A DNA stretch of 64,000 nt, from NCBI RefSeq assembly GCF_030248535.1, contig NZ_JAHGAJ010000019.1, positions 62,001 to 126,000 of the forward strand, in the 5' to 3' direction. The first letter of the stretch is position 1; each line of letters begins with the position of its first letter. The notes under the pieces were generated by a model. It searched no databases. It was not told the origin of the DNA and worked only from the letters and a program-made list of their open reading frames with translations. Below, in pieces: positions 23,924-33,590 of this stretch. The translations under genes were made by a program, and so were the position numbers. This DNA comes from Vibrio sp. D404a (GTDB lineage Bacteria; Pseudomonadota; Gammaproteobacteria; Enterobacterales; Vibrionaceae).

Positions 23924-26422
23924 TTAAGGGTTCTTACTTGCATCTAGTAGGCTTGCATCAACGCTTAAGGTACCTAATGCATTTCCGTTTGAGAGAGTGA
24001 ACTGAACAATTTGAGAGGTCATCTCAGTATTTGCTGCAGAATCACTCGCGTTTTGCGGAGTTATTACAGTTGAGTGTTCAGCAGCAGAGTTTTCGTCAAA
24101 ATACGAAGCTACTTGAGTGCCCGAAGCATCGAGAGCAGTATTCACCAAGCCCAATTTTTTGAACAAGGACTCTGTTCCGGCAGCTACTCCTGAAACTGAA
24201 TTAGGTATAGTCTGATCATCGTGTGCTTGTATGCCCAGTACAGGTCCAGTTGTTGAAGAAGCAATGTTGATAGGATCAACATTATCTAACACGGTTTGAG
24301 CTGCATACGTAAATGACGTCAACGTTCCATCAATCTTTGCTTTGATTGCCTTCTGAACATCTGTCGCACTGTCTTCGCTTAGGTCTGCGTAGTATGCAGT
24401 GAAACAGTCGCCTCCAGCCGTATTTTGTGGAATACACTCTGTTACGTATTGCGTTTGATATTCTGTAACGCTAGATACTGAAACAGTATGTTTGATCTCT
24501 GGAGAAAAAGAACCAGAGTTCAATAAGAAAGGAGCAATACCGCCGCCCGGGTTTGCAAGAGTTGCACTCGTGTAGCTAAATAAAGAATCAATATTCGTAT
24601 CTAATTGGGTGTTACCAATGGTATATGAACTAATTCCAGTGATTGCGCCAATTGAGTGACCAAATAGCGATACGTTTGTTTTATCGAGATTACTGAATGC
24701 TGCGTCTGTAGCCGTGTTTAGAGCAAACCGAACACCCAAACCGTCAATTGCACTTTGGCGAATGTTGTCACGCGCTACCGGTAGATATTCTAGGTTCATA
24801 TATACGGTTGGATTCGCAGGTGTTGTAACGACGTCTGCACTTAGCGCTCGTTGGCCATGAAGTGGTTGGTCGATTGCTATAACAGCATATGGTTTATAAG
24901 GGGGAGTTCCAGTCAACGCACCGCCAATATGCTGCATCGCAAAAGCGTATGCGCTCTCTTTGATGTTCGTGATGCCATGTTGGTATTGAAGTATCGGCAA
25001 GTTGCTATCAATAGCTAAACCTTCTGGTACAAACATCATGAAGGGTACAGATTTAACTGCGCGAATTTGCGGAACGGCACTGTATTTAGTCATAACACGA
25101 GCGCTGTCGAGTCGTTGCCCATTCGCTAGTTCTAGTTTTTCGCCAATAAGCAGTTTTTGATAGTTTGGGTCATACAGCTGTGTTGCAGGTTCGGTAATAC
25201 CGAGAGCTCCAAGCTGAGTTGCAATTGCTACCTTATCTGCGTCGCTACCAGAGCTAAGAGTATTCAGGATAGTAAGAACACTTGGCATAGCGCTTCGCCA
25301 CGGAGACTTTTTCCAATCATCATCTGTCAGAGAGTCGGATAGAAAGTATGGCAGCTCTACAGTGCCACGATAAACTTGGATCGATGCATTTGCTGGAGTA
25401 TCGTAAAGGGCATTGTATACAGTGGCTAACTGGGTTGCAGTTGCGTCCCCAAATGCATTTTTAAATACAGCATCGTTTTGAACAGCTGTGGCAAAGTCTT
25501 GCGCTGCCCCTGAAACACTAAACGTGTAAAGATTATTTAAATCAGCTTCAGCGATATTGTTTGGGTTAGCTAACTTCTTCCAAACATCAGAAGGCGATAC
25601 CGTTGGAGAAAGGGTTTGGGCAATGGCTGCTTTGGTACCGTTCATTACGTTACCAGCAGAAGCTGTGGTAAACCAAGATGAGTATATAATTTCATCTGTA
25701 CTTGCCACACTACCATGACCAGCAAATAAAGCTTCTACTTGGTGGATAATCTTTTGTGGTAAATCTAATGAACCAGATTGATCAATGCGTGTGGATTTTA
25801 GAGAAGCATAGGACTTAGATGTACCTAGCGATTCATCTTGGCTATCAATGATCGAGTCGGTTATGGCATAAATGTAGTCTGAGTTTGGATCTAGCCCATT
25901 TAGTGGGAGAACCTGTATTGTTTTCAAGTCTGTTGAAACAACAAGGTAGTCAACACCTGCAGTTAGTGGTGTAAAGTTACTCATAACACCACTTGCAAGG
26001 TCGACATCAACCTTAGCTACTTTTACACCACTGTTAAGATGTGGACTGAAAGGGGTTGTGCCCATCATTTGGACATCATCTTTTAGTGTACGCCCGCTAG
26101 GCAGGTTGGTGTTGATTGTGAATGGCATGATGGTGCTCCAGCCATCAGCTTCTCCCATCGCAACTGTTGGATCATTTAACAACCCCGTCGAGTTCTCGTC
26201 CAACGGAATGTTCAACGTATGGTCATTTGTATCGAATAGGAAAAATGAAGGAAGAGGGATATCTGCTTCGTTGCCAAGAAGTGTAAAACTGACAGTCGAG
26301 CTGCGCGCTAATGATTGTTCAATAGCGTCGGAGTAGATAGAACCAGAGCTTTCAGTATTGTCCCCACAGCCTGCAAGCAGTAATGCAGAGCAAACCAGAG
26401 ATAAAGTAAATTTGGTATTCAT
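23924..26422 (-). CDS. volA: VolA-type outer-membrane lysophospholipase lipoprotein
   Basis: 832 residues. A lipobox LLAGC places the acylated cysteine at position 19, followed by GDN. The large second half is an alpha/beta hydrolase with the nucleophile elbow FGHSIGAITG (serine about 590); IQAHDDQTIP and EHSTVIT near the end are good candidates for the acid and histidine. In Vibrio cholerae, VolA is surface-exposed, cleaves lysophosphatidylcholine and supplies fatty acids to the adjacent FadL. The same pairing is found here, 17 bases downstream of fadL, in one operon. The combination of architecture and context makes the call strong. Confidence 0.93.
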   Translation of the reverse strand: MNTKFTLSLVCSALLLAGCGDNTESSGSIYSDAIEQSLARSSTVSFTLLGNEADIPLPSFFLFDTNDHTLNIPLDENSTGLLNDPTVAMGEADGWSTIMPFTINTNLPSGRTLKDDVQMMGTTPFSPHLNSGVKVAKVDVDLASGVMSNFTPLTAGVDYLVVSTDLKTIQVLPLNGLDPNSDYIYAITDSIIDSQDESLGTSKSYASLKSTRIDQSGSLDLPQKIIHQVEALFAGHGSVASTDEIIYSSWFTTASAGNVMNGTKAAIAQTLSPTVSPSDVWKKLANPNNIAEADLNNLYTFSVSGAAQDFATAVQNDAVFKNAFGDATATQLATVYNALYDTPANASIQVYRGTVELPYFLSDSLTDDDWKKSPWRSAMPSVLTILNTLSSGSDADKVAIATQLGALGITEPATQLYDPNYQKLLIGEKLELANGQRLDSARVMTKYSAVPQIRAVKSVPFMMFVPEGLAIDSNLPILQYQHGITNIKESAYAFAMQHIGGALTGTPPYKPYAVIAIDQPLHGQRALSADVVTTPANPTVYMNLEYLPVARDNIRQSAIDGLGVRFALNTATDAAFSNLDKTNVSLFGHSIGAITGISSYTIGNTQLDTNIDSLFSYTSATLANPGGGIAPFLLNSGSFSPEIKHTVSVSSVTEYQTQYVTECIPQNTAGGDCFTAYYADLSEDSATDVQKAIKAKIDGTLTSFTYAAQTVLDNVDPINIASSTTGPVLGIQAHDDQTIPNSVSGVAAGTESLFKKLGLVNTALDASGTQVASYFDENSAAEHSTVITPQNASDSAANTEMTSQIVQFTLSNGNALGTLSVDASLLDASKNP

Positions 26423-26439
26423 ATAATTATTCCCGGGGA

Positions 26440-27693
26440 TTAGTTGAATGTGTAGTTGAGTTGGATAGCAGAAAGGTAAGCTACACCTTCAGCGTCAAAT
26501 GTTAGCTTATCTCCGGCTGCGTCAGTTTCTGTGAACGAACCACTTTTACTCTGTACTAAAGCAAATGCTGCATCGATGGTCATATTTTCTGAAACAGAAT
26601 AAGTCAGACCTGCTGAGTACCAATAACGATCACTGTCAGGAATACTTAGTGTTGCTTCACCAGCTTGTTCGTCATAAGCAAGGCCTGCTCTCAACGTCCA
26701 ATCACTGTTTACTGTGTATGTCGCACCGACAGACCATCTTTGATTGTCGTCATAGTGCTCAGTTTTAAGGAAACACTCATTATTTGCACAATCAGGGCTT
26801 GTAGCTTTTAATTCTTTAAACTTGCTCCATTTAGTCATCTGCCAGCCATAATGGACAGCCCAGCTATCATTAAGCTGATGGAACGCGGACAGCTCGATAA
26901 TATCGGGAAGTTCAATCTCAAGGCGACCTGTTGTTTTCCCAGGCTGGCCATTAGACATGCGCAACCCTGTGTAATCTGTAAATTCACCGTCATCGAAATC
27001 TAAATTGACCGACGATCGGTAGCCAAATCCAAAACGGTTATTTTCGTTGAGTTCGTAAAGAGCACCTACATTCCAGCCGAAACCGAATGTTTCGCCAGTC
27101 ATCGAGATAAGCTTATCACTTGCAGAACCACCAACTGGCAGGCTTCCCTTATGTCTGTTCAACTCAGCTTCTGCGTAAACAAAGTTGATACCTGCGCCCA
27201 CACTAAAGCTCTCATTTACCCTGTAAGCAATGTTTGGATTTAGGTTCACTGAAACGAGAGACGTGTCGCCAGCTAGATCACCTGCGTAAATGTCGTCTGG
27301 GTAATCAGTAGCAACACCGTATGTTGTGAACATGCCAATACCCCAAGCCCAGCTATCGTTGATAGGGCTGATGTAATATGCAGCGGGTACGATTTGCAAA
27401 GGAGCGACGTCTGATGACTTTTGATTAAAATCGGTATCGTTGATCTTTGTCTGAGTAACATTAACTTCCGGGTCAACGATAGACACTGCGCCTGAAAATT
27501 GTGCTTTATCAAAAAGGGTCATGGCAGCAGGGTTACGCGCTAATACACTGGCATTATCTGCCACGGCACCTTCGCCTGAAAATGAACGTCCCAAACCTGA
27601 TGCTGAGTGTTCTGCAACTTGGAATCCGGCAGCTAAAGAGTTACAAGCGACCAGCACTGACAGTGAAACGAGAGAGCGTTGTACTGTTTTCAT
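26440..27693 (-). CDS. fadL: FadL family outer-membrane long-chain fatty acid channel
   Basis: 417 residues with a signal peptide ending near residue 22 (NSLAAG) and then the FadL plug signature (GFQVAEHSASGLGRSFSGEG, ARNPAAM). The rest alternates as a beta barrel. The last residues are LNYTFN; the usual terminal aromatic is one before the end. FadL lets long-chain fatty acids diffuse across the outer membrane. It is the first gene of the operon with volA, so the released fatty acids can be taken up at once. A FadR-like half-palindrome lies about 200 bp upstream. Confidence 0.94.
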   Translation of the reverse strand: MKTVQRSLVSLSVLVACNSLAAGFQVAEHSASGLGRSFSGEGAVADNASVLARNPAAMTLFDKAQFSGAVSIVDPEVNVTQTKINDTDFNQKSSDVAPLQIVPAAYYISPINDSWAWGIGMFTTYGVATDYPDDIYAGDLAGDTSLVSVNLNPNIAYRVNESFSVGAGINFVYAEAELNRHKGSLPVGGSASDKLISMTGETFGFGWNVGALYELNENNRFGFGYRSSVNLDFDDGEFTDYTGLRMSNGQPGKTTGRLEIELPDIIELSAFHQLNDSWAVHYGWQMTKWSKFKELKATSPDCANNECFLKTEHYDDNQRWSVGATYTVNSDWTLRAGLAYDEQAGEATLSIPDSDRYWYSAGLTYSVSENMTIDAAFALVQSKSGSFTETDAAGDKLTFDAEGVAYLSAIQLNYTFN

Positions 27694-28026
27694 TTAAACC
27701 CTCCTAGGGCATTTATTTCTTTCTTATACGTGAAAACAAACATGAGCGACCATGCTAAATGTTAAGCACATGTTAAGGTTATGTTTTACGAAAAGTCAAA
27801 GGAAGAACAAATATTTTGTGAAGTTATATTTATTAGATGCGGGACTCTAACATTGATTATATAAATGCTATCAATGCATTATCTAAGGTAGGAGGTGTGA
27901 CCAGAAGGTTTTTGAGCGTTAACTGAACAATAAGAAAGGAATTGTATATTTTTTAACAAATTTCTATTTGTTTACCGAACTAACTGAACTCGGCATAATA
28001 CGCATCATTAGATCTTATCAATAATT
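27694..28026. other. 333-bp divergent promoter region between fadL and the M50 protease gene
   Basis: AT-rich, with no credible open reading frame. A possible FadR operator (GAGGTGTGACCAGA, 27892-27905) is present. Promoters for both flanking genes must be here; individual boxes could not be assigned with confidence. Confidence 0.5.
27892..27905. promoter_or_regulatory. Possible FadR operator
   Basis: GAGGTGTGACCAGA matches one half (GACCAGA) and part of the other half of the FadR palindrome (CTGGTNNGACCAG). FadR controls fadL in E. coli. It lies about 200 bp before the fadL start codon, rather far, so confidence is low. Confidence 0.3.
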
Positions 28027-29121
28027 TTGGACAACAAATTGCAGTTACTCGCAGTAGAATTTCTGGGAAAAACACTCCGTTTGGAAGGCTCAATGGCTGG
28101 TTGGCAACAGCTGTTCTGGAACAATGCGCTTGTTTCACAGCTTGATGCGACCTCAGAAGCCGAAGACTCACGTACGCATCAATTTCAACTTCAAGCAGGA
28201 GAGAAGGTGCTGGCTTGCCAATTAGACGTCAAAGTTCAATGGCAACCATTCGATATGGAGTACCGCGCAACAGTCAATGATGAGCTTGTGACTCAAGGCT
28301 CGCGAAATACAAAAGATATCGAGCAGCAAGTACCGGAAATTGCACCTAAGCCAGAAAAGCGTTTCAGTTTAATTGGTTTGGTATCGCTAGGTATGAAAGC
28401 GTTAAAGAGCGCTAAGTTAATCAAAGTGGTGTTGGCCTCGGCGAGTTTAGCGGCGTACTCTTGGCTTTTCTCGATTCAGTTTGCCTTGGCATTAATAGCG
28501 TGTCTTATGTTTCATGAATATGGTCATATTCGTGCGATGAAGTATTTTGGGATGAAAACGAAAGGCATCTACCTGATCCCATTTTTAGGCGGTCTTGCGT
28601 TGTCGGATGAGAAGATCAACACGCGTTGGCAAGACGTGGTCATCTCCATCATGGGACCATTCTTTGGTTTGATTCTATCTCTGATTTTTACTGTGTTGTA
28701 TTGGGTGACAGGAGAGATGTTCTTCGCAGGACTCGCTGTGTTCAATGCTCTACTAAATTTATTCAACCTGCTACCAATCTTGCCACTCGATGGCGGTCAT
28801 GTGCTTAAAAGCATCAGCTTCTCGATGAACAGTCTGTTGGGCATTGTTTTATGTGCTGCTGCAGCCGTTGGTGGTGTGATACTGAGCTATCAACTCAACT
28901 TAACCTTGTTTGGGTTCTTGTTGATTATGGGTAGTGTTGAGATTTTGATTGAGTGGCGAGGGCGTCATCACAGTCATTTACTACCGCTTGATCGCTATGG
29001 TCAGATTATTTCAGCGGTTTGGTATGTGGGTTTGGTAAGCGGACTGATTGGTGTTATTTGGTATTTCGCTTCAACAGGTGACCAGCTATTGAGCTTACCG
29101 CTACAAATCTTAGGTACCTAA
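28027..29121 (+). CDS. M50 family membrane-embedded metalloprotease
   Basis: 364 residues. The catalytic HExxH motif is HEYGH (about residue 162) inside a membrane helix, and the third ligand region is NLLPILPLDGGH; both fit M50 site-2 proteases. A soluble N-terminal domain of about 120 residues precedes six or so membrane helices. M50 proteases cleave membrane proteins within the bilayer, but this member lacks the PDZ domain of RseP, so it resembles SpoIVFB/YwhC-type enzymes. The start is uncertain: TTG at 28027 lacks a clear ribosome site. Divergent from fadL, with no linked substrate gene. Confidence 0.85.
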   Translation: MDNKLQLLAVEFLGKTLRLEGSMAGWQQLFWNNALVSQLDATSEAEDSRTHQFQLQAGEKVLACQLDVKVQWQPFDMEYRATVNDELVTQGSRNTKDIEQQVPEIAPKPEKRFSLIGLVSLGMKALKSAKLIKVVLASASLAAYSWLFSIQFALALIACLMFHEYGHIRAMKYFGMKTKGIYLIPFLGGLALSDEKINTRWQDVVISIMGPFFGLILSLIFTVLYWVTGEMFFAGLAVFNALLNLFNLLPILPLDGGHVLKSISFSMNSLLGIVLCAAAAVGGVILSYQLNLTLFGFLLIMGSVEILIEWRGRHHSHLLPLDRYGQIISAVWYVGLVSGLIGVIWYFASTGDQLLSLPLQILGT

Positions 29122-29155
29122 TCGAGTGAATTGCTTGTCTTAGTACTCTAACAGA

Positions 29156-29188
29156 AAAGCCCTAGGTTGAAGAACTTAGGGCTTTCGC
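29156..29188. terminator. Bidirectional terminator between the M50 and M48 protease genes
   Basis: AAAGCCCTAGGTT / AACTTAGGGCTTT stem with one mismatch and a GAAG loop. A- and T-rich flanks let it end both convergent genes. Confidence 0.85.
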
Positions 29189-29220
29189 TTTATTTTGAGG
29201 CTTGTTTTTAGCTTATGTGT

Positions 29221-30009
29221 TTAGACCTTACAATTTGGTCTCTGCACATTGGTTTGAGGTAAAGTGGTGATGGTCGCACGGAGGTCTTGAATACGCGTAC
29301 TGTGCGATGGGTGAGTCGAGAGCAACTCTGGTGGTTGATTACCGCCTGACGCCTTAGCCATGTTCTGCCATAAATTAACACTTTGGTTTGGATCGAAGCC
29401 TGCATCTGCCATGTATCGCAAGCCCACAATGTCAGCTTCTGACTCTTGAGTTCGTCCATAAGGAAGAATCACGCCGTATTGAACACCTAGACCTAGCGCA
29501 GCCATAGTCATCCCTTGATACTGGGCGTATTCAGAAGCACCAAGTGCGGCATTGGTTATCGAAAGTCCGGTATTTGCAAGTTGAGATTGAGATAGACGTT
29601 CATTACTATGGTCGGCAATCACGTGTGCGATCTCATGGCCAATCACTGTGGCGAGTTGATCTTGATTAACAGCAACTTTTAACAGACCTGTGTACACACC
29701 TATTTTGCCGCCGGGAAGAGCGAACGCGTTAACTTGGTCGCTTTCGAAAACAACCACTTCCCACTCGTCAAAACTTTGTTTAGGGATATGTTTGGTGATG
29801 CTGTTTGTCACGCACTGAACATAAGCGTTAGTCTTGGCATTGGTACTGATTTTTTGTTGTTGCTTCATCTGCTCAAATGATTGAGCACCTAGCTGTGACA
29901 TATCTTGGTCTGAAAACAACAAGATTTGATTTCGCCCAGTAGGAGAAGAGCTACATGCAGTAATGCCAGCAAGTGTGATAAGTGAAGCGAACTTCATCCA
30001 TGACGTCAT
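29221..30009 (-). CDS. M48 family metalloprotease lipoprotein (LoiP/YcaL-like)
   Basis: 262 residues with a lipobox (GITAC, cysteine 19), so probably anchored to a membrane facing the periplasm. The zinc site is HEIAH with the third ligand in ESEADIVG, and LSTHPSHSTRIQDL closes the M48 domain. E. coli LoiP and YcaL are alike in size and handle quality control of outer-membrane assembly. Which of the two this matches cannot be settled here. Single gene with the shared terminator downstream. Confidence 0.92.
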   Translation of the reverse strand: MTSWMKFASLITLAGITACSSSPTGRNQILLFSDQDMSQLGAQSFEQMKQQQKISTNAKTNAYVQCVTNSITKHIPKQSFDEWEVVVFESDQVNAFALPGGKIGVYTGLLKVAVNQDQLATVIGHEIAHVIADHSNERLSQSQLANTGLSITNAALGASEYAQYQGMTMAALGLGVQYGVILPYGRTQESEADIVGLRYMADAGFDPNQSVNLWQNMAKASGGNQPPELLSTHPSHSTRIQDLRATITTLPQTNVQRPNCKV

Positions 30010-30129
30010 ACATTATCCTCTGTGTAATGCTGTTTTTATGCATGTTAACATCAACTTGCGTGATAGCTAATAGCTGAGTGATAACAATCGCGACATATAG
30101 ATAATTATAACAATGAATAGGAACATGAT

Positions 30130-30555
30130 ATGGCTATCTGGAAAAAGCCCATAGACCTCGAGATCATCAACGCTACGTCTAAGAACACGCTCATTGAGCA
30201 TTTAAATATCGTTTACACCGAAGTCACTGATAACTCTCTAGTGGCGACGATGCCTGTTTGTCACTTTACTCATCAGCCTCTTGGGATGTTGCATGGTGGC
30301 GCTTCGGTAGTCTTAGCGGAGACGTTGGGCTCACTAGCGGCTAATTTCTGTGTTGCCGAAGGTTATTTCTGTGTGGGGTTAGACATTAACGCCAATCATG
30401 TCCGTTCAATGCGTGAAGGTCATGTGATTGGTACAGCAGAGCCAATTCATCTGGGCGCATCAACTCAGGTATGGCAGATCAACATTACTGACGAGCGCGA
30501 AAGGCTGGTTTGTTCGAGTCGACTGACTATCGCCGTTAAAAAACACAAGCGATAG
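30130..30555 (+). CDS. menI: 1,4-dihydroxy-2-naphthoyl-CoA thioesterase (MenI/YdiI-like)
   Basis: 141 residues, a single hotdog domain. The stretch MLHGGASVVLAETLGS carries the catalytic glutamate (about E64, equal to E63 in E. coli YdiI), and INANHVRSMREGHVIG and HLGASTQVWQI are nearly the YdiI sequence. The enzyme releases CoA from the naphthoate intermediate in menaquinone synthesis, and acts on other acyl-CoAs in vitro. No other men gene is nearby. A small conserved gene follows after 24 bases and may share the transcript. Confidence 0.9.
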   Translation: MAIWKKPIDLEIINATSKNTLIEHLNIVYTEVTDNSLVATMPVCHFTHQPLGMLHGGASVVLAETLGSLAANFCVAEGYFCVGLDINANHVRSMREGHVIGTAEPIHLGASTQVWQINITDERERLVCSSRLTIAVKKHKR

Positions 30556-30579
30556 CGAATTAGGTTAGTAAGAGTATTT

Positions 30580-30813
30580 ATGGTTATTACATTTAGTGGT
30601 GGAAAGATCATCGCCACACCTCATGAATTAGTGGTTCGTTTAGATGGTGAGTATCGTGTCACTCTGCAAGCACAGGTCGATGCGATTCAACTCATTGGAA
30701 AAGGGGCAAATGTCATTTCTGCCAATGGTTCCGAGTGTAAGTGGTCTATTAAGTTGGACGATGAGCAACAACTGAGAGAGATAGCCAACGAAATCGGCTG
30801 TGATGTTCTTTAA
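30580..30813 (+). CDS. Small conserved protein of 77 residues (tentatively DUF3389)
   Basis: The protein is predicted to be a small beta-rich fold (ITFSGGKIIATPHELVVRL) with an acidic helical end and two cysteines. I tentatively place it in DUF3389, a small family seen in Vibrio, but only from memory. No signal peptide or membrane segment. It begins 24 bases after menI and is closed by a strong terminator, which supports an operon of the two. Function unknown. Confidence 0.7.
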   Translation: MVITFSGGKIIATPHELVVRLDGEYRVTLQAQVDAIQLIGKGANVISANGSECKWSIKLDDEQQLREIANEIGCDVL

Positions 30814-30848
30814 TTAAACGTAAATAAATTCAGCAATATAGCTATTTG

Positions 30849-30873
30849 GGCGCTCATGATTGAGCGCCTTTTT
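30849..30873 (+). terminator. Terminator of the menI operon
   Basis: GGCGCTCA / TGAGCGCC perfect 8-bp stem, TGAT loop, T-run. Confidence 0.93.
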
Positions 30874-30983
30874 GTTGCGTGTTAATTAAGACAATACTAC
30901 GCAAATTCGTTAGGTATCTGTTGATTTCATTGACTAAAATAAGGAAACTGAAACCAATTCTAATTAGTTGATATTTCCTCTTT

Positions 30984-32675
30984 ATGAGCAGCCCTAGATT
31001 ACGCGTCCAGTTTGAAACCTTATTTGAGTACTTTGACGGTAAAGACTCAGAAGTTCAGTTAGATGACATTACGGATGTACTTTGTTGTACTCGCCGTAAT
31101 GCTCGTATGGTATTAAACAAACTCGAAGAAGAAGAGTGGATTGAATGGCAACCAGCAGCCGGTCGAGGCAAGCAATCTAAGCTAATCTTTAAGCAAAACC
31201 GTAATGACGTCAGCGAAACATTAGCGCGTCGCTACCTTGAAGACGGAAAAATTGGTCAAGCACTTAACGTCTTGGATAGGGATGCCGCTAAACTCACTCA
31301 AGTAATTCAGAACTATTTAGGTGTGCAATACCAAGAAGGTGAGCAGGTGATCCGCTTGCCTTACTATCGTCCACTGTCGATGCTCAACCCTGCCAAATCT
31401 ATGCGTCGTTCAGAGCAGCACATAGCCCGTCAGGTATTTAGTGGCTTAACAAGGCTTGATGACAACGATCAACTTCAACCCGATCTCGCTCATTCGTGGC
31501 AAAAGGTACAAGATGATCATTGGCGTTTCTTCATTCGTCCGGGTGTCCGTTTTCATAACGGAGAACTACTTCAAACCAGCCATATTGTTGAGACGCTTGA
31601 CTCATTAGAGAGTCTTAACATGTTCTCGCACATTAAGCGCGTGGAATCTCCGGCCAACTGTGTCGTTGATGTCTACCTGACTCGCCCAGATAAGTATTTT
31701 CCTCTTGCACTAACCGAGTCGATCGCCAAAGTCACTTTACCTTCAAGTTTACGTGGCGATGACTATGATATCCGCCCGATTGGTACCGGCCCTTATCGAG
31801 TTGAGAAGAACGATGACCAACAATTGATCCTTCATGCCTTTGATGGATATTTTGGGTTCCGACCACTGATAGATAGAGTGGAAGTGTGGGTAGTCGATGA
31901 GGCTTACTCTTCGATGGTCTATCCAAGTCTCTCAAAGCCAGTAATGGCTGATCGCGGTGATAGTGATGAGGTTGAGCTGGATCCGGGTTGCACGTATCTA
32001 TTGCTTAACCGTCAGAAGGGCATTGCTAAGAATCCACTATGGGCGGAGTTCCTCTCTAATGCTCTGAATGCCGCAGATCTGTTTACTCATATCCCTAAAG
32101 AGACGGTCATTGATCTCGGCGTTTTACACGCATATGGTCTCAAGCCGGGTTGGTATGATGTGAAGCTCGCTCCTCCTGTTTGTCCGCAGTCTTCTACAAA
32201 GCCAGTGATTAAAATTGCCTTTCAGCGCCAACACCCAATGTTCCCAACCTTGGCACACGCTATTGAAGCTGTTCTAAAACAATATGGCGTCGCGGTTGAG
32301 CTGTTTGGTTACGACATGGACCCACCACATGCCGACGATGTCGATATTTGGATTAACCCGATGGGAATCGCTAACAATCGCGATGATGCTCTGGTTGGTT
32401 GGCTAATGGATTACAGCTTTATTGAAGAGTCGAGCCCGTTAGATGAGTTTGATCAGTGGTGCACCATGGTTGAACAGTGGCGCGCCGGTGAATACGAAAC
32501 ATTCCCAGCTCGTCAGCTTGGTAAAAAACTGGTTCACAGTAATCAGTTAATCCCAATGTTTCACTGCTGGCTTGGAGTAAACAAGGATCAGTGCGGTACG
32601 CTGCAAAATGCCAAATGTAATGCGTTAGGTTGGTTCGATTTTAGTCAGGTTTGGAATAAGCCCGATCTCGGTTAA
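30984..32675 (+). CDS. sgrR: SgrR family transcriptional regulator
   Basis: 563 residues. The N-terminal winged helix (TDVLCCTRRNARMVLNKLEEE, about residues 28-50) is followed by a solute-binding-protein-like domain (type 5, peptide-binding family) from about residue 165: HIARQVFSGLTRLDD, RFHNGELLQTSHIVETLDSL, IGTGPYR. This layout is typical of SgrR, which in E. coli activates the small RNA SgrS under sugar-phosphate stress. I looked on both strands of the upstream 170 bp and saw no SgrS-like core. A DMT transporter gene follows after nine bases and is a likely partner or target. Confidence 0.9.
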   Translation: MSSPRLRVQFETLFEYFDGKDSEVQLDDITDVLCCTRRNARMVLNKLEEEEWIEWQPAAGRGKQSKLIFKQNRNDVSETLARRYLEDGKIGQALNVLDRDAAKLTQVIQNYLGVQYQEGEQVIRLPYYRPLSMLNPAKSMRRSEQHIARQVFSGLTRLDDNDQLQPDLAHSWQKVQDDHWRFFIRPGVRFHNGELLQTSHIVETLDSLESLNMFSHIKRVESPANCVVDVYLTRPDKYFPLALTESIAKVTLPSSLRGDDYDIRPIGTGPYRVEKNDDQQLILHAFDGYFGFRPLIDRVEVWVVDEAYSSMVYPSLSKPVMADRGDSDEVELDPGCTYLLLNRQKGIAKNPLWAEFLSNALNAADLFTHIPKETVIDLGVLHAYGLKPGWYDVKLAPPVCPQSSTKPVIKIAFQRQHPMFPTLAHAIEAVLKQYGVAVELFGYDMDPPHADDVDIWINPMGIANNRDDALVGWLMDYSFIEESSPLDEFDQWCTMVEQWRAGEYETFPARQLGKKLVHSNQLIPMFHCWLGVNKDQCGTLQNAKCNALGWFDFSQVWNKPDLG

Positions 32676-32684
32676 AGGCTCATT

Positions 32685-33578
32685 ATGTCTACTTTGTTTC
32701 TTACGCTTATTACTCTGATTGCCTTTGCTGCCAACTCTGTATTGTGTCGATGGGCACTCGCGGACAATAGTATCGACCCTTTGAGTTTCTCTTTGATTCG
32801 TATTGTCTCCGGTGCCATTACCTTAGTACTGATCTACTGGGCGGTGAATCGCTCAAAACAGCAACCTGCTGGTGGAAAAAATAGTCAGCCACTGAAATGG
32901 AAGGGCAATCCAATTTCAATTGGTGCGTTGATCGTCTATATGTTTGGTTTTTCCTATGCCTATGTAGCGCTCGGAGCTGGGTTAGGTGCCTTAATCTTGT
33001 TTGTGATGGTGCAACTGACTATGGTGGTTGCGCACTTGATTCAAGCAAGAGGAATGTCGTTACTAGAGTGGTTTGGGTGTGCGATTGCGATTAGCGGCTT
33101 GGTCATACTACTTTGGCCTGATAACCAACAACACGCTTTGGATTTTAAAGCCGCCTTCCTTATGATGTTAGCAGGGGTTGGCTGGGGATATTATACCTTG
33201 GCCGGACGAAAAGTGAATGATCCACTGCATGCTACTATGATCAACTTTAGCTATGCAGGGTTGGCATCTCTTGTGTTGCTTGTCCTTGTTTCATTAAATG
33301 AAGTGATGTCTGACTCGATGTTTATGAACAGTTCTGGTGTCACTTACGCTCTATTGTCTGGTGTGTTTGCCTCAGCGATGGGCTACACACTCTGGTATCA
33401 AGTAGTGAAAAAACTAAGCACATTGACGGCCTCTGTGGCGCAGTTAAGCGTGCCCATCATTGCAACTCTCGGTGGTGTTGTATTTTTATCCGAACCCATC
33501 ACGCTGCAGTTTGTTGTTTCATCCGGAATCATTTTTGTCGGTATCGCGGCAGTAATCTTTGCTCCAAAAAACAGTTAA
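32685..33578 (+). CDS. EamA-type DMT superfamily transporter
   Basis: 297 residues with ten hydrophobic helices arranged as two EamA repeats (GWGYYTLAGRKV starts the second). DMT proteins export or import metabolites; the substrate cannot be predicted. It lies nine bases after sgrR with AAAGG just upstream of its ATG, so the two genes are co-transcribed. By analogy with sgrR-setA neighbourhoods in other bacteria, a role in sugar or sugar-phosphate efflux is possible but only inferred. Confidence 0.9.
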   Translation: MSTLFLTLITLIAFAANSVLCRWALADNSIDPLSFSLIRIVSGAITLVLIYWAVNRSKQQPAGGKNSQPLKWKGNPISIGALIVYMFGFSYAYVALGAGLGALILFVMVQLTMVVAHLIQARGMSLLEWFGCAIAISGLVILLWPDNQQHALDFKAAFLMMLAGVGWGYYTLAGRKVNDPLHATMINFSYAGLASLVLLVLVSLNEVMSDSMFMNSSGVTYALLSGVFASAMGYTLWYQVVKKLSTLTASVAQLSVPIIATLGGVVFLSEPITLQFVVSSGIIFVGIAAVIFAPKNS

Positions 33579-33590
33579 TCTCGAACATTT

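Noticed and set aside
30814..30983. SgrS small RNA beside sgrR
   Set aside because: Neither strand shows an SgrS-like base-pairing core; the only hairpin is the menI terminator.
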